From Planctomycetota bacterium (lineage in GTDB: Bacteria > Planctomycetota > UBA8108 > UBA1146 > JAJFFE01), in NCBI GenBank assembly GCA_021776775.1, contig JAJFFE010000418.1, forward strand, positions 1 to 54,824: a stretch of 54,824 nucleotides of DNA. The letters are read 5' to 3'. Shown one piece after another: positions 33,352-41,828 of this stretch. Both the position numbers and the translations under genes were made by a program. The first letter of the stretch is position 1. The number at the start of each line of letters is the position of its first letter. Under the pieces are notes generated by a model. That model saw only the letters and a program-made list of their open reading frames with translations, was not told where the DNA came from and searched no databases.

Positions 33352-34490
33352 AGGTTGACCTCACGAACCTGAATGGCTTGGCGGGTGACATTCGACTGAG
33401 AACGCAGATTTCCGGGTTCACTCTGCTCGAACTCGCGTTGGTCTTGACCATTGTCACGGTCTTGATCACGACGCTGATCAACATCCAAACCTATTCCGCC
33501 TCGCAGCTAGACGAATCTCACAACGACGTCGTCAGCATCTCGGACGCTGCGACAGTCGTCGATACGATTCAGCACGAGATCCGTGCCGCGGTCTCCGTCG
33601 ATCGAGCCGGAACCGATGTCCTCGAGTTGACGACGCGATACTACGTCGACGATGACGATGGAGACGAGCGGATTCTCTACCAACGGAGTGGGTCGACTCT
33701 ACGCCGATACGAGGCGCAAGGGTTGGCTGCCTATGGGACCAGCGAGATCGTTCTCGAGAATGTGGTTCGGTTCAATGCGAGGGCGCTCGAAATCAGCGAC
33801 AACTTCACGAGCAGCGAGTACGACGCCGAAGTGGTCGAGCCGGTTGGCGATCCCGACACGGTGACGACCGAGACGGCAGTCGAGTACACGGTTCGCGGCC
33901 TCGGCAAGATGGACAGCGATCTGGTCGCTTCCTACGATTCCGCGGACGAGTGTCTCGTGGTCACGCCTAGCGACGCGTCGGGAACCACGATCACGGTTTC
34001 GCCGGAGATCGAACGATCTGGGCTGATCATGGAGGTTGACTTCGAGCCGGACGCCGCCGGCGTGGAGTATCGACCGCTGATCTTCGGTACCGAGGATCCA
34101 ATGGACAGCGCGTTGTCCGTCGTATACCAGACGGACGGTACCGTCGCTCTTCGTGTCGCCGTGGCGGGCACGGTCGTCGAGAACGAAGTCACCGCAGAGT
34201 CGTGGGTGTCCGGTACGAGGTATGCCCTGTCGGTAGAGATGTTCGAGGATTACGCGGTCGTCTACTCCAAGAACCTCACCGCCCGCAACCCCCGCGTGAC
34301 GTTGGGCAAGGTTGACGCCGCGGGTCTTCCCTCCGGTCGTGTCTACCTGCAAAGCAAAGCGGTGGACAAGAGTGCGACTTGGGATCGGTTGCGCATCAGC
34401 TACCCCGTCATCGACATTCAGCTCGGTATCGATACCGGGCGTGGAGAAACCGACCTGTATGGCGGAGCAACACGAAGGCCGACCGAATGA
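33348..34490 (+). CDS. GspJ/PilW-like pseudopilin with lectin-like C-terminal domain
   Basis: GTG 33348, 4 bases behind AAGGAGG, overlaps the previous stop. The 380-residue product has a prepilin helix (SGFTLLELALVLTIVTVLI, Glu at position 5) and a GspJ-like segment. Residues about 200-355 form a strand-rich stretch (LIMEVDFEPDAAGVEYRPLI, TVALRVAVAG, RYALSVEMFEDYAVVYSKN, WDRLRISYP) of LamG/concanavalin type. That makes it about twice the usual length for a minor pseudopilin and suggests a binding tip. The sugar or surface bound is unknown. Confidence 0.75.
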   Translation: MKVDLTNLNGLAGDIRLRTQISGFTLLELALVLTIVTVLITTLINIQTYSASQLDESHNDVVSISDAATVVDTIQHEIRAAVSVDRAGTDVLELTTRYYVDDDDGDERILYQRSGSTLRRYEAQGLAAYGTSEIVLENVVRFNARALEISDNFTSSEYDAEVVEPVGDPDTVTTETAVEYTVRGLGKMDSDLVASYDSADECLVVTPSDASGTTITVSPEIERSGLIMEVDFEPDAAGVEYRPLIFGTEDPMDSALSVVYQTDGTVALRVAVAGTVVENEVTAESWVSGTRYALSVEMFEDYAVVYSKNLTARNPRVTLGKVDAAGLPSGRVYLQSKAVDKSATWDRLRISYPVIDIQLGIDTGRGETDLYGGATRRPTE

Positions 34491-35518
34491 ACCAGAACCC
34501 TCAGTCGGGCGTCGCGCTCGTGCTCGCGATCATGCTCATGTTTGGCGTCCTCGTGATTGGCATCGGTGCTCTGGACGTCGCCACGTTCAACGAATCGGTT
34601 CACGATGGCCGGTACGAGAGACTCGTAGCGCATGCCATGGCCGAAGGGGGGATCGACCTTGGGTACGGTAAGCTCGAAGTCGATCCGACGTTCCGGGGTA
34701 AGTTCACCCAAGCGTCTGTCGATGGCACGATCTGCACGGTAGAGATCACCGACGTCGCGGGCGGAATCGAAATCGTCGCCGACGTCGCGTCGTCTGTGAC
34801 TACGAGCCGCAAGCGAGCCTACCTCAAGACAACGTCTAGCCCCGGCCCGCTGCGCCCGATGGAGATCCGGAACAACCTGCATGTCGAGTACGGCACGTTC
34901 ACCGTCGACGGGGAGGTCATCGTCGGAGGGAAGATCGATGTTCGGGACGGTGAAGGGGGCGTCGTCGTCGGTCCGGCCGCGGTGGGAACGCTGTCGGCGT
35001 GGTCTATGTCGTTCTCGCCCGCGGAAGCGACTCAGACGCTGAGTGGCCTGAGTGCGATGATCGGACCGATCCGGACGTTCGATTCGGACGTGACGCTCGT
35101 CAACGGACCGATGGTCCTCACGGGCCCGAATGTGACGTTGACCGGAACTTTCTTCGTCGACGGTGCACTGTCGATCGGAGGCGTTGGAAGCGTCAAGCTC
35201 GGGACTCCTGAGAGTCCGATCACGCTCATGGTGACCGGGGCCGTCAACGCGCTCGGTGATCTCGACATCGAGATTCACGGATCGGTGTTCGTCGACAACA
35301 GCGTCTGGTTCGACTTCGTCCCGACCGTCACCGGTTCGGGCATTCTGTACACCCTAGGGGAAGGCAAGTTGGGAACCCTCTACGTGCACAGCAGCAACCT
35401 GACTTGGACGTTCGATCCCAAAGCCTCCGTTCCGCCATGGGTCACCGGGATTCCCGTGTCGACCGACGCCTTGAAGTACTCCGAGGTCTGGCGCCAGACC
35501 GAATCCGTGTCGCGCTAA
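34487..35518 (+). CDS. PilX-like minor pilin assembly protein
   Basis: ATG 34487 overlaps the previous stop (ATGA) and is chosen over an upstream frame because the PilX-type N-terminus begins here (QSGVALVLAIMLMFGVLVIG). The 343-residue product then has a helix and a long strand-rich region with turn-based repeats (FTVDGEVIVGGKIDV, PMVLTGPNVTLTGTFFVDG) of beta-helix type. PilX-like proteins sit with GspI/GspJ-like partners at the tip of the pseudopilus, which suits the three-gene arrangement. Confidence 0.75.
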   Translation: MNQNPQSGVALVLAIMLMFGVLVIGIGALDVATFNESVHDGRYERLVAHAMAEGGIDLGYGKLEVDPTFRGKFTQASVDGTICTVEITDVAGGIEIVADVASSVTTSRKRAYLKTTSSPGPLRPMEIRNNLHVEYGTFTVDGEVIVGGKIDVRDGEGGVVVGPAAVGTLSAWSMSFSPAEATQTLSGLSAMIGPIRTFDSDVTLVNGPMVLTGPNVTLTGTFFVDGALSIGGVGSVKLGTPESPITLMVTGAVNALGDLDIEIHGSVFVDNSVWFDFVPTVTGSGILYTLGEGKLGTLYVHSSNLTWTFDPKASVPPWVTGIPVSTDALKYSEVWRQTESVSR

Positions 35519-35776
35519 CCACCCGCGGCCATCCCGCTCTTCCGAAATCGTCGTTTGCCGAACCTGGCATTGGACGGTGAGCCACAAATTATTATGCGCG
35601 GCCGGCGTCTTCGGAATGCCTCTCTAAGTCTATATTCTATTTCGCACTAGAGGGTTTCCTTATCCGGGTGTCGCCTCTCGCTGCCGCTAAGTCTAAGAAT
35701 ACTCTCGATCGGCCTAGGTTTTTATGCGATATGTATGGCTGATCATGCATGTCTGGGACGAAGGAGTGGTCAAGCC
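35519..35776. promoter_or_regulatory. Control region of the arginine operon, with spaced direct repeats
   Basis: This is the most A/T-rich gap in the window. CTAAGTCTA occurs at 35624-35632 and 35687-35695, exactly 63 bp apart (six helical turns), and TTATGCG at 35592-35598 and 35722-35728. TATATT (35631-35636) is a possible -10 box. ArgR operators are typically A/T-rich 18-bp palindromes in pairs; these do not match the E. coli consensus, but they are the best operator candidates for the adjacent argR. AAGGAG (35761-35766) is the argR ribosome site. Confidence 0.45.
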
Positions 35777-36226
35777 GTGGTGGACATCAAGGAAGCGCGA
35801 CTGGAAGTCATTCAGGAGATCCTCGACACCCAAGCGGTGCCGAACCAGGACGCGCTAGTCGAGCTGCTCGAGAAGCGGGGGTTCTCCGTCACGCAGTCGA
35901 GCGTTTCCCGCGACTTGCGCGACCTCCAAGTCGCTAAGGTGGGCGGCAAGTACCGCTTGCCGGAATCTCTGCGGTCGCCACGCGCGCTCGCGCTCGACGG
36001 CGTGACCGGAGTCCAGCGGGCCGGGCCAAATCTCGTGGTCGTCCACACCGTCGTCGGGGGGGCGCCACGTGTTGCGCTAGGACTCGACCAATCGGGTTGG
36101 CCTGAGGTCATCGGAACCATCGCCGGCGACGACACCATCTTCGTGGCGACGGCGGAGCCGGTCGAGCAAGCGTCGTTGATCACTCGATTGACTCGCGTCG
36201 TCGACATTCACAGGGGGCAGCTATGA
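35777..36226 (+). CDS. argR: Arginine repressor ArgR
   Basis: The 149-residue product has the ArgR winged helix (ALVELLEKRGFSVTQSSVSRDL, the SSVSRDL recognition helix) and the C-terminal arginine-binding oligomerisation domain (VVVHTVVGGAPRVALGLDQ, GTIAGDDTIFVAT). GTG 35777 is chosen because AAGGAG lies 10 bases upstream; an upstream ATG at 35735 lacks such a site. It is first in the arginine operon and overlaps argG by 4 bp, so it probably controls its own operon with arginine as corepressor. Confidence 0.93.
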   Translation: MVDIKEARLEVIQEILDTQAVPNQDALVELLEKRGFSVTQSSVSRDLRDLQVAKVGGKYRLPESLRSPRALALDGVTGVQRAGPNLVVVHTVVGGAPRVALGLDQSGWPEVIGTIAGDDTIFVATAEPVEQASLITRLTRVVDIHRGQL

Positions 36227-37452
36227 GCGAACGTATCGTCGTCGCCTATTCGGGAGGGCTCGACACGAGCTGGTGCGTCGGTTGGTTGCGAGAAAACCGC
36301 GACGCCGAAATCATCACCGTCATGGTCGACGTCGGCGGTGTCACGGCTGCCGAGCGCAAGTCCCTGTTCGGGCGCGCCAAGTCCTTGGGCGCCTCCGAGC
36401 ATCACTTCGTCGACGCACGCGCCGCGTTCTTCGATGAGATCATTCGCTATCTCATCATGGGCAACGTTCTGCGGGGCGGCGTCTATCCCATCTGCGTCGG
36501 TGCTGAGCGATCGTTGCAAGCGCGAGAAGTGGCGCGCATGGCCCTCGAGTTGGGAGCCACGACGGTGGTTCACGGTTGCACCGCGGCGGGGAACGATCAA
36601 ATCCGTTTCGAGCGTGCGCTGCGAACCGTCGCCCCGGATCTCGAGATCCTCGCTCCGGTGCGCGAACTCGCACCGGCGCGCGCCGACGAAGTGTCGCAAC
36701 TCGTCGCCTGGGGCTGTGGAGAGTTCTCCGGCGAGGCCGGGGCTTACTCTATCAACAGTGGGTTGTGGGGCGTGACGATCGGTGGACGCGAAACACTAAC
36801 GAGCCACGACACGATTCCAGAAAGCGCATGGGTGCGCACCCGCGGCGCGTTCGACGCGCCGATTCCTTCGGAGACACACACCCTCGGATTCGAGCGTGGA
36901 GTTCCAGTCTCGGTCGACGGCCGGCGTATGGACCCGGTCGAACTCATCGAAGCGTTGGACCCGGTGGCGGCTCGTTTCGGAGTGGGGCGTGGCATTCACC
37001 TCGGCGACACGATCCTCGGCATCAAGGGGCGGGTCGCGTTCGAGGCACCGGCCGCCGTCGTCTTGATCGAAGCGCACCGGGAGCTCGAGAAGCTCACTCT
37101 GTCGGCCGAGCAGCAACGTCTCGCCACGTTCCTCGCCTCGAGCTACGGCGAGTTGATTCACCACGGGCGGTTCCTCGAGCGCGCGTGTCGCGACGTCGAA
37201 GCGTTCTTCGGTCAGTCCCAGCAGACAGTCACCGGCGAAGTGAAGTTGCGCTTTCGATCGGGGCACTGCTTCGTCGAAGGCGTGACCTCACCCTATTCGC
37301 TGATGGCTGCGACCGCGGCCACGTACGGAGAGTCCGTCGGCGACTGGACTCCGACCGATGCGGCCGGTTTCGCCCGGGTTGTTTCGCTATCCGGCGTGCT
37401 CGAGTCACGCGCCGCCGCGAACGCCTCCGATTCCTCAACGGTTGTGAGCTGA
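36223..37452 (+). CDS. argG: Argininosuccinate synthase
   Basis: The 409-residue product carries the N-type ATP pyrophosphatase loop AYSGGLDTS (8-16) and the citrulline/aspartate-binding region (GCTAAGNDQIRFE). It joins citrulline and aspartate with ATP cleavage to AMP. Motifs and length fit the divergent ArgG branch seen in Bacteroidetes, where the enzyme follows deacylation of N-acyl-citrulline. AGGGGGCAG precedes the start, which overlaps argR. Confidence 0.92.
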   Translation: MSERIVVAYSGGLDTSWCVGWLRENRDAEIITVMVDVGGVTAAERKSLFGRAKSLGASEHHFVDARAAFFDEIIRYLIMGNVLRGGVYPICVGAERSLQAREVARMALELGATTVVHGCTAAGNDQIRFERALRTVAPDLEILAPVRELAPARADEVSQLVAWGCGEFSGEAGAYSINSGLWGVTIGGRETLTSHDTIPESAWVRTRGAFDAPIPSETHTLGFERGVPVSVDGRRMDPVELIEALDPVAARFGVGRGIHLGDTILGIKGRVAFEAPAAVVLIEAHRELEKLTLSAEQQRLATFLASSYGELIHHGRFLERACRDVEAFFGQSQQTVTGEVKLRFRSGHCFVEGVTSPYSLMAATAATYGESVGDWTPTDAAGFARVVSLSGVLESRAAANASDSSTVVS

Positions 37453-37455
37453 ACT

Positions 37456-38550
37456 ATGAAGTCCATCGTCGTCGACAAAGCGGCCTCGGTAACACGTCAC
37501 TGTCGACTCGGACGTGAGGTCAAGGTCTCGAACGATTTCCCTTGCCAAGAGGGTGACGTGGTAGCGGTCCGGATCCTGACGCGAAAGTCCGCCTACAACC
37601 AACTCGAACTGATCACGGGCCGGTTTTCCGTGCTCGGTCCGGGGGATGTCATCGTCGGCGCGCTCGGTCATCGCAACGCGCTCAGCGGATACGCCGGCTG
37701 TGTTCCCGACTCGTTGTCGGTTGGGGATCACATTCAACTGCTCAACCTCGGCGGCGTGCTCGGCGTGTGCAATTCGATACACCCGGATCTCGGACCGCCG
37801 TTCGAGTGCGAAGTGCTCGGTCAAGTGTTGAGCTTTCCGTACCTCGGAGAGCGTATCGGCGTGCCGGCGAACATTCGTCAAGGTGCCATCGAACCGAGCG
37901 ATGTGCTCGAGTGTGATATCCCGGTGGTCGCCGTTTTGGGCACCTGCATGGATTCGGGAAAGACCGCCGCGTGCAGTCGACTCATCCAAGAGTTGGTGCG
38001 TCGCCGGCTGCGCGTGGCCGCGGCCAAAGCGACGGGCGTCAGCTTGCGTCGCGATGTTCTGGCCATGGAAGACGCGGGCGCCGCGCACACCATGACGTTC
38101 ACCGATCTCGGTATCGTCACCACTACGCCGGCGTGCGCTCCGATGGTGGCGCGATCCCTGCTGACGGAGCTCGCCAAGGAGGCGCCCGATGTCATCGTGC
38201 TCGAACTCGGCGACGGACTGATGGGAGAGTACGGCGTCGACGCCATTCTCAGCGACGAATTGCTTCGATCGAAGTTCACCGCCACCGTCTTCGCGGCGGG
38301 TGATCCCGTGGGCGCTTGGGGTGGCGTGCTTCGATTGCGCGAGCAATTCGGATTCGAGCCGACCGTGATCACCGGCCCGGCCACCGATAACTCGGCCGGG
38401 ACATCGGTCATCGAGAAGCAGATCGGCGTGCCCGCGTTCAACGCGCGAGTGTCTCCGACCGAACTGGCTGCCTGCGTCTGCGCGGCGTTGGGGTTTGCTC
38501 CGTTGGAGCCGGCCCCGTCAGAGACCGTCATCTCGGAAGAAGGCAAGTGA
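37456..38550 (+). CDS. P-loop protein embedded in the arginine operon
   Basis: The 364-residue product has an N-terminal strand-rich domain (about 1-150) and a C-terminal P-loop domain with GTCMDSGKT (162-170), spaced GTxxxxGKT as in dethiobiotin synthetase and DUF1611 proteins of the SIMIBI class. A second conserved site is VLELGDGLMGEYG (248-260). It starts 3 bp behind argG and its TGA overlaps the argC ATG, so it belongs to the operon. I do not recognise a named family with certainty. As I recall, a DUF1611 protein (DgcN) acts as a D-glutamate N-acetyltransferase, so glutamate acylation, the step with no other gene here, is a reasonable but untested guess. A kinase or ligase role remains possible. 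Confidence 0.7.
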   Translation: MKSIVVDKAASVTRHCRLGREVKVSNDFPCQEGDVVAVRILTRKSAYNQLELITGRFSVLGPGDVIVGALGHRNALSGYAGCVPDSLSVGDHIQLLNLGGVLGVCNSIHPDLGPPFECEVLGQVLSFPYLGERIGVPANIRQGAIEPSDVLECDIPVVAVLGTCMDSGKTAACSRLIQELVRRRLRVAAAKATGVSLRRDVLAMEDAGAAHTMTFTDLGIVTTTPACAPMVARSLLTELAKEAPDVIVLELGDGLMGEYGVDAILSDELLRSKFTATVFAAGDPVGAWGGVLRLREQFGFEPTVITGPATDNSAGTSVIEKQIGVPAFNARVSPTELAACVCAALGFAPLEPAPSETVISEEGK

Positions 38551-39620
38551 TGGATCCTATCGACGTCGTCGTGCTCGGTGCCAATGGGTATGTCGGAGGC
38601 GAAGTGCTACGGCTCCTGTCCGGACATCCGGAGCTGCAGCTATCAGCCGCAGTCTCTCGTTCGCAAGCAGGACACTTGATCACCGACGCGTTTCCTCATC
38701 TGCGGCTTGCCTATCCAAACCGCGCCTTCGACTCGTTCGATTCAGTGCCGGAGATCTTAGCTGGAAACGGTCCTCTCATCTTGATCACCGCGACGCCGCA
38801 CGGCGACACTGCCGCGTTGATCGATGACATGTTGTCGCTCGCCGAAGATTCCGAGCGCGACGTGACGGTCGTCGACACCTCGGCCGACTTTCGCTTCTCC
38901 GAGCGCGAGCGGTACGAGTCCATCTACGGCGTCCACGGTGCACCGGATCGGGTAGCGGAGTTTGCGTGCCACGTTCCCGACCTCGCTCCTGCGGGGTTCG
39001 GGTCGAACGTGAAGCATCGGGTTCAGCCCGGCTGCTTCACCACGGCCGTGACGTTGGCGTGCGCGCCGCTGCACGTTCACCGATTGACGACCGGGATGTT
39101 TGCCATCAGCGCAGTCACCGGCAGTACTGGGAGTGGCCGGAACCCCAGTGCCACGACCCACCACCCGGAGCGTCACTCCGGCATGCGTGCCTACAAGCCA
39201 CTGACGCATCGACACTCGCACGAGATGGCCGCGCTCCTCGGTGGAATCCATCCGAGCGGCGTCGAGCCGACCATTGCGTTCGTTCCCCACTCGGGGCCGT
39301 TCGCGCGAGGGATTTATGCGACGGTGCACGCCACCTTGACCGAACCGGTCGAGACCGAGTCTCTGGTTGCCGCGTACCGAGACTACTACGCGCACACGCC
39401 GTTCGTCGAAGTCTCGGCCGAGCCCCCGAACCTCAAAGAAGTCGTGGGAAGTAATCTTTGCCGCATTGGGATCGCTGCCGAGGGTGAACAAGTCGTCGTC
39501 TTCTCGGCGATCGACAATCTCGTTAAAGGGTCAGCCGGCGGCGCCATTCAGTGGGTCAATCAATTGTTCGGCTTCGAATCGACCGCCGGGCTACAGTCAC
39601 CTGCGTTGGGATGGAACTGA
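38550..39620 (+). CDS. argC: N-acyl-gamma-glutamyl-phosphate reductase
   Basis: The 356-residue product has a Rossmann motif VVVLGANGYVGGEVLRLL and the catalytic Cys162 in QPGCFTTAV, with the HRHSHEM histidine later in the sequence. It reduces the acyl phosphate made by ArgB with NADPH. ATG 38550 overlaps the previous stop by one base; GTG 38547 is a less likely alternative. Whether the acyl group is acetyl or succinyl depends on the operon's other enzymes. Confidence 0.93.
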   Translation: MDPIDVVVLGANGYVGGEVLRLLSGHPELQLSAAVSRSQAGHLITDAFPHLRLAYPNRAFDSFDSVPEILAGNGPLILITATPHGDTAALIDDMLSLAEDSERDVTVVDTSADFRFSERERYESIYGVHGAPDRVAEFACHVPDLAPAGFGSNVKHRVQPGCFTTAVTLACAPLHVHRLTTGMFAISAVTGSTGSGRNPSATTHHPERHSGMRAYKPLTHRHSHEMAALLGGIHPSGVEPTIAFVPHSGPFARGIYATVHATLTEPVETESLVAAYRDYYAHTPFVEVSAEPPNLKEVVGSNLCRIGIAAEGEQVVVFSAIDNLVKGSAGGAIQWVNQLFGFESTAGLQSPALGWN

Positions 39621-39622
39621 TC

Positions 39623-40777
39623 ATGAACACGGCAACGCCTGCGACCCCCGTCTCGGCCGAACTCGATGTTTACGCCCGCTATCCGATCGAGATCGAGAGC
39701 GGATCCGGTGTCGAGCTTCGCACGTCCGACGGGCGCGTGCTGCTCGACCTCTACGGCGGCCACGCCACCGCGGTCCTCGGCTACGATCACCCCGTGTTGG
39801 TCGACGTGATCGCCAAGCAAGCGCGCAAGCTGTTCTTTCAGAGCAACGCCGTTCACGTTGCGGTGCGAGAACGCGCCGCGCGTGCGTTGATCGATAACGC
39901 GCCGGGCATGGCCCGCGTGTTCTTTGTCAACTCGGGCGGTGAAGCGAACGAGAACGCGCTACGAGTGGCGTGCAAAGCGACGGGGCGTAGCCGAGTCGTT
40001 GCGCTACGTGGCGGCTTTCACGGTCGGACAGCGGCCGCCGCGGCGTGCACGGATGGTCACGACGCGTGGTACGGGTTCGCGCAGACTCCGATCGAAACGG
40101 TGTTCGTCGAACCGAACGACATCGCGGCGCTGACCGCCGCCGTCGACCAGAACACGGCGGCGGTCATCGTCGAACCGGTGCAAGGTATGGCCGGAGCCGT
40201 GGTGCTCGATCGCGAGTTTCTCGCGGCGGCCCGCGCGACCAGTCGCGACCACGGCGCGCTCCTCATCGCCGACGAAGTGCAGTGCGGTATCGGTCGTTGC
40301 GGTTCGTTCTTCGCGATCCAAGCCTCCGGGGTGGTGCCGGATCTTCTCACCACGGCCAAGGGCATTGCGGGAGGCTTTCCGTGCGGAGCGCTGCTTCTGA
40401 CCGAAGCGGTCGCCGACGGCGTGGCCAGGGGTGATCTCGGTACTACGTTCGGGGGAGGGCCGCTCGCGTGCGCCTTGATCGAGGCGACTGTCAACGAAGT
40501 CACCAAGGACGGGTTTCTCGACGGAGTTCTGGCGCGAGAAGAAGCGATTCGCGCTCAGTGCCTCGGTGGCGTGGTCGAGTCGATTCAGGGACGAGGGTTG
40601 TTGCTCGGTTTGCGCACCCGCGTGCCGGCGCGCGAGGTCGTCGCCGCGCTCCTCGAGTCCGACATTTTGACCGGGGGCGCCAAGGATCCACACATCGTTC
40701 GACTCTTGCCGCCGCTGACGATCGACGACACGCACGTGGCCACGCTGGCCGCGGCGTTGAAACGGATTGCGTCATGA
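39623..40777 (+). CDS. argD: N-acylornithine aminotransferase
   Basis: The 384-residue class-III PLP enzyme shows the phosphate and substrate site (FFVNSGGEANE, 100-110), the IADEVQCG loop with Asp217, and the Schiff-base Lys246 (TTAKGIAGGFPCG). It converts N-acyl-glutamate semialdehyde to N-acyl-ornithine. ATG 39623 lies 2 bp behind argC; the upstream frame extension to 39551 overlaps argC and is not used. The family is known to accept both acetyl and succinyl substrates. Confidence 0.92.
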   Translation: MNTATPATPVSAELDVYARYPIEIESGSGVELRTSDGRVLLDLYGGHATAVLGYDHPVLVDVIAKQARKLFFQSNAVHVAVRERAARALIDNAPGMARVFFVNSGGEANENALRVACKATGRSRVVALRGGFHGRTAAAAACTDGHDAWYGFAQTPIETVFVEPNDIAALTAAVDQNTAAVIVEPVQGMAGAVVLDREFLAAARATSRDHGALLIADEVQCGIGRCGSFFAIQASGVVPDLLTTAKGIAGGFPCGALLLTEAVADGVARGDLGTTFGGGPLACALIEATVNEVTKDGFLDGVLAREEAIRAQCLGGVVESIQGRGLLLGLRTRVPAREVVAALLESDILTGGAKDPHIVRLLPPLTIDDTHVATLAAALKRIAS

Positions 40778-41793
40778 ACGGTTCTGCCGAACGACTGACA
40801 CGTTTCCTGCGTACCGACGAAGTCGACCCCGCCGTGGTGACTCGACTGTTGGCGCGCGCCCGAGAGCTCGAGCGCGCGCCGATCTCCGACGCGCTGCGCG
40901 GCCAAGTTCTAGGACTGTTGTTCTTGAATCCGTCGTTGCGCACGTTGGCGTCGATGCAAGCGGGCATGTCGCAGCTCGGTGGATCGAGCTTCGTCATTCA
41001 ACCGGGTGCCGGGAGTTGGGCGATCGAGACCGAACTCGGGATCACCATGGATGGCGATCGACCCGAGCACTTGCGCGAAGCGATCCCGGTCTTGTCCGAG
41101 TACTGCAATGCGCTCGGGGTGCGGTCGTTCGGCGACGCAGTCGACTTGGCTTCCGATCTCAACGAGCCGCTGTTGAGTCAGATCGACGGGTTGACGAACA
41201 AGCCATTGATCAACCTGGAGTCGACCACGTCGCATCCGTGTCAGTCGCTCGCCGACTGGAAGACGCTCGACGATCTGGAAATCCCGACCGACGGGAAGTT
41301 CGTTTTGTCGTGGGCTTGGCACCCGAAGCCGTTGCCGCTCGCCGTCGCCGCGTCGACCTTGACGATGGCGGCGCAGCGGGGAATGGACGTTACCCTACTG
41401 CGCCCGGACGGCTACGGCTTGCCGACGGCTCTCATGGAACGCGCGAGCGCCGCCGCTGCACAATCGGGTGGCAAGCTCACCGAGACCAGTGACCAGGCGG
41501 ATGCCCTCGAAGGTGCGCACGTCGTCTACGCCAAGTCGTGGGGCGCGCCGCGTCACTACGGGGATCCCGGGTCCGAAGCGACTCTTCGTGCGGAGCTACG
41601 GTCGTGGTGTATCGACGAGTCTTGGTTTGCGACGGCGCGCAGTGACGCTAGCTTCCTGCACTGCTTGCCGGTTCGGCGCAACGTGGTGGTCGCGGACGAA
41701 GTGCTCGACGGTCCGCGCAGTCGGGTCGTTCAACAAGCGGGTAACCGGCTGCACGTTCAGAAGTCGGTACTCTTAGAAATGCTCGGCGACTGA
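40774..41793 (+). CDS. N-acylornithine carbamoyltransferase (ArgF', succinyl-type residue)
   Basis: The 339-residue product is not an ordinary ornithine carbamoyltransferase: it aligns with N-acetylornithine transcarbamylase of Xanthomonas and N-succinylornithine transcarbamylase of Bacteroides (NPSLRT, SHPCQSL, WHPKPLPLAV, HCLPVRRN). The residue that discriminates the two lies in MDGDRPEHL: Pro97 aligns with succinyl-type Pro90, not acetyl-type Glu92. In contrast NRLHVQK (Lys330) follows the acetyl enzyme, whose equivalent Lys302 is carboxylated. The last Arg of the carbamoyl-phosphate SxRTR motif is Leu58. Its ATG overlaps argD (ATGA). It makes N-acyl-citrulline from carbamoyl phosphate. 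Confidence 0.9.
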   Translation: MNGSAERLTRFLRTDEVDPAVVTRLLARARELERAPISDALRGQVLGLLFLNPSLRTLASMQAGMSQLGGSSFVIQPGAGSWAIETELGITMDGDRPEHLREAIPVLSEYCNALGVRSFGDAVDLASDLNEPLLSQIDGLTNKPLINLESTTSHPCQSLADWKTLDDLEIPTDGKFVLSWAWHPKPLPLAVAASTLTMAAQRGMDVTLLRPDGYGLPTALMERASAAAAQSGGKLTETSDQADALEGAHVVYAKSWGAPRHYGDPGSEATLRAELRSWCIDESWFATARSDASFLHCLPVRRNVVVADEVLDGPRSRVVQQAGNRLHVQKSVLLEMLGD

Positions 41794-41828
41794 AACCGTC
41801 GCGTTCTGCACCCTTGAATGGAGTTCTT

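Noticed and set aside
40774..41793. Ordinary ornithine carbamoyltransferase (ArgF)
   Set aside because: HPCQSL, WHPKPLPLAV and NRLHVQK, together with the MDGD-x-x-EH segment, belong to the acetyl-/succinyl-ornithine enzymes, and the deacylase follows in the operon.
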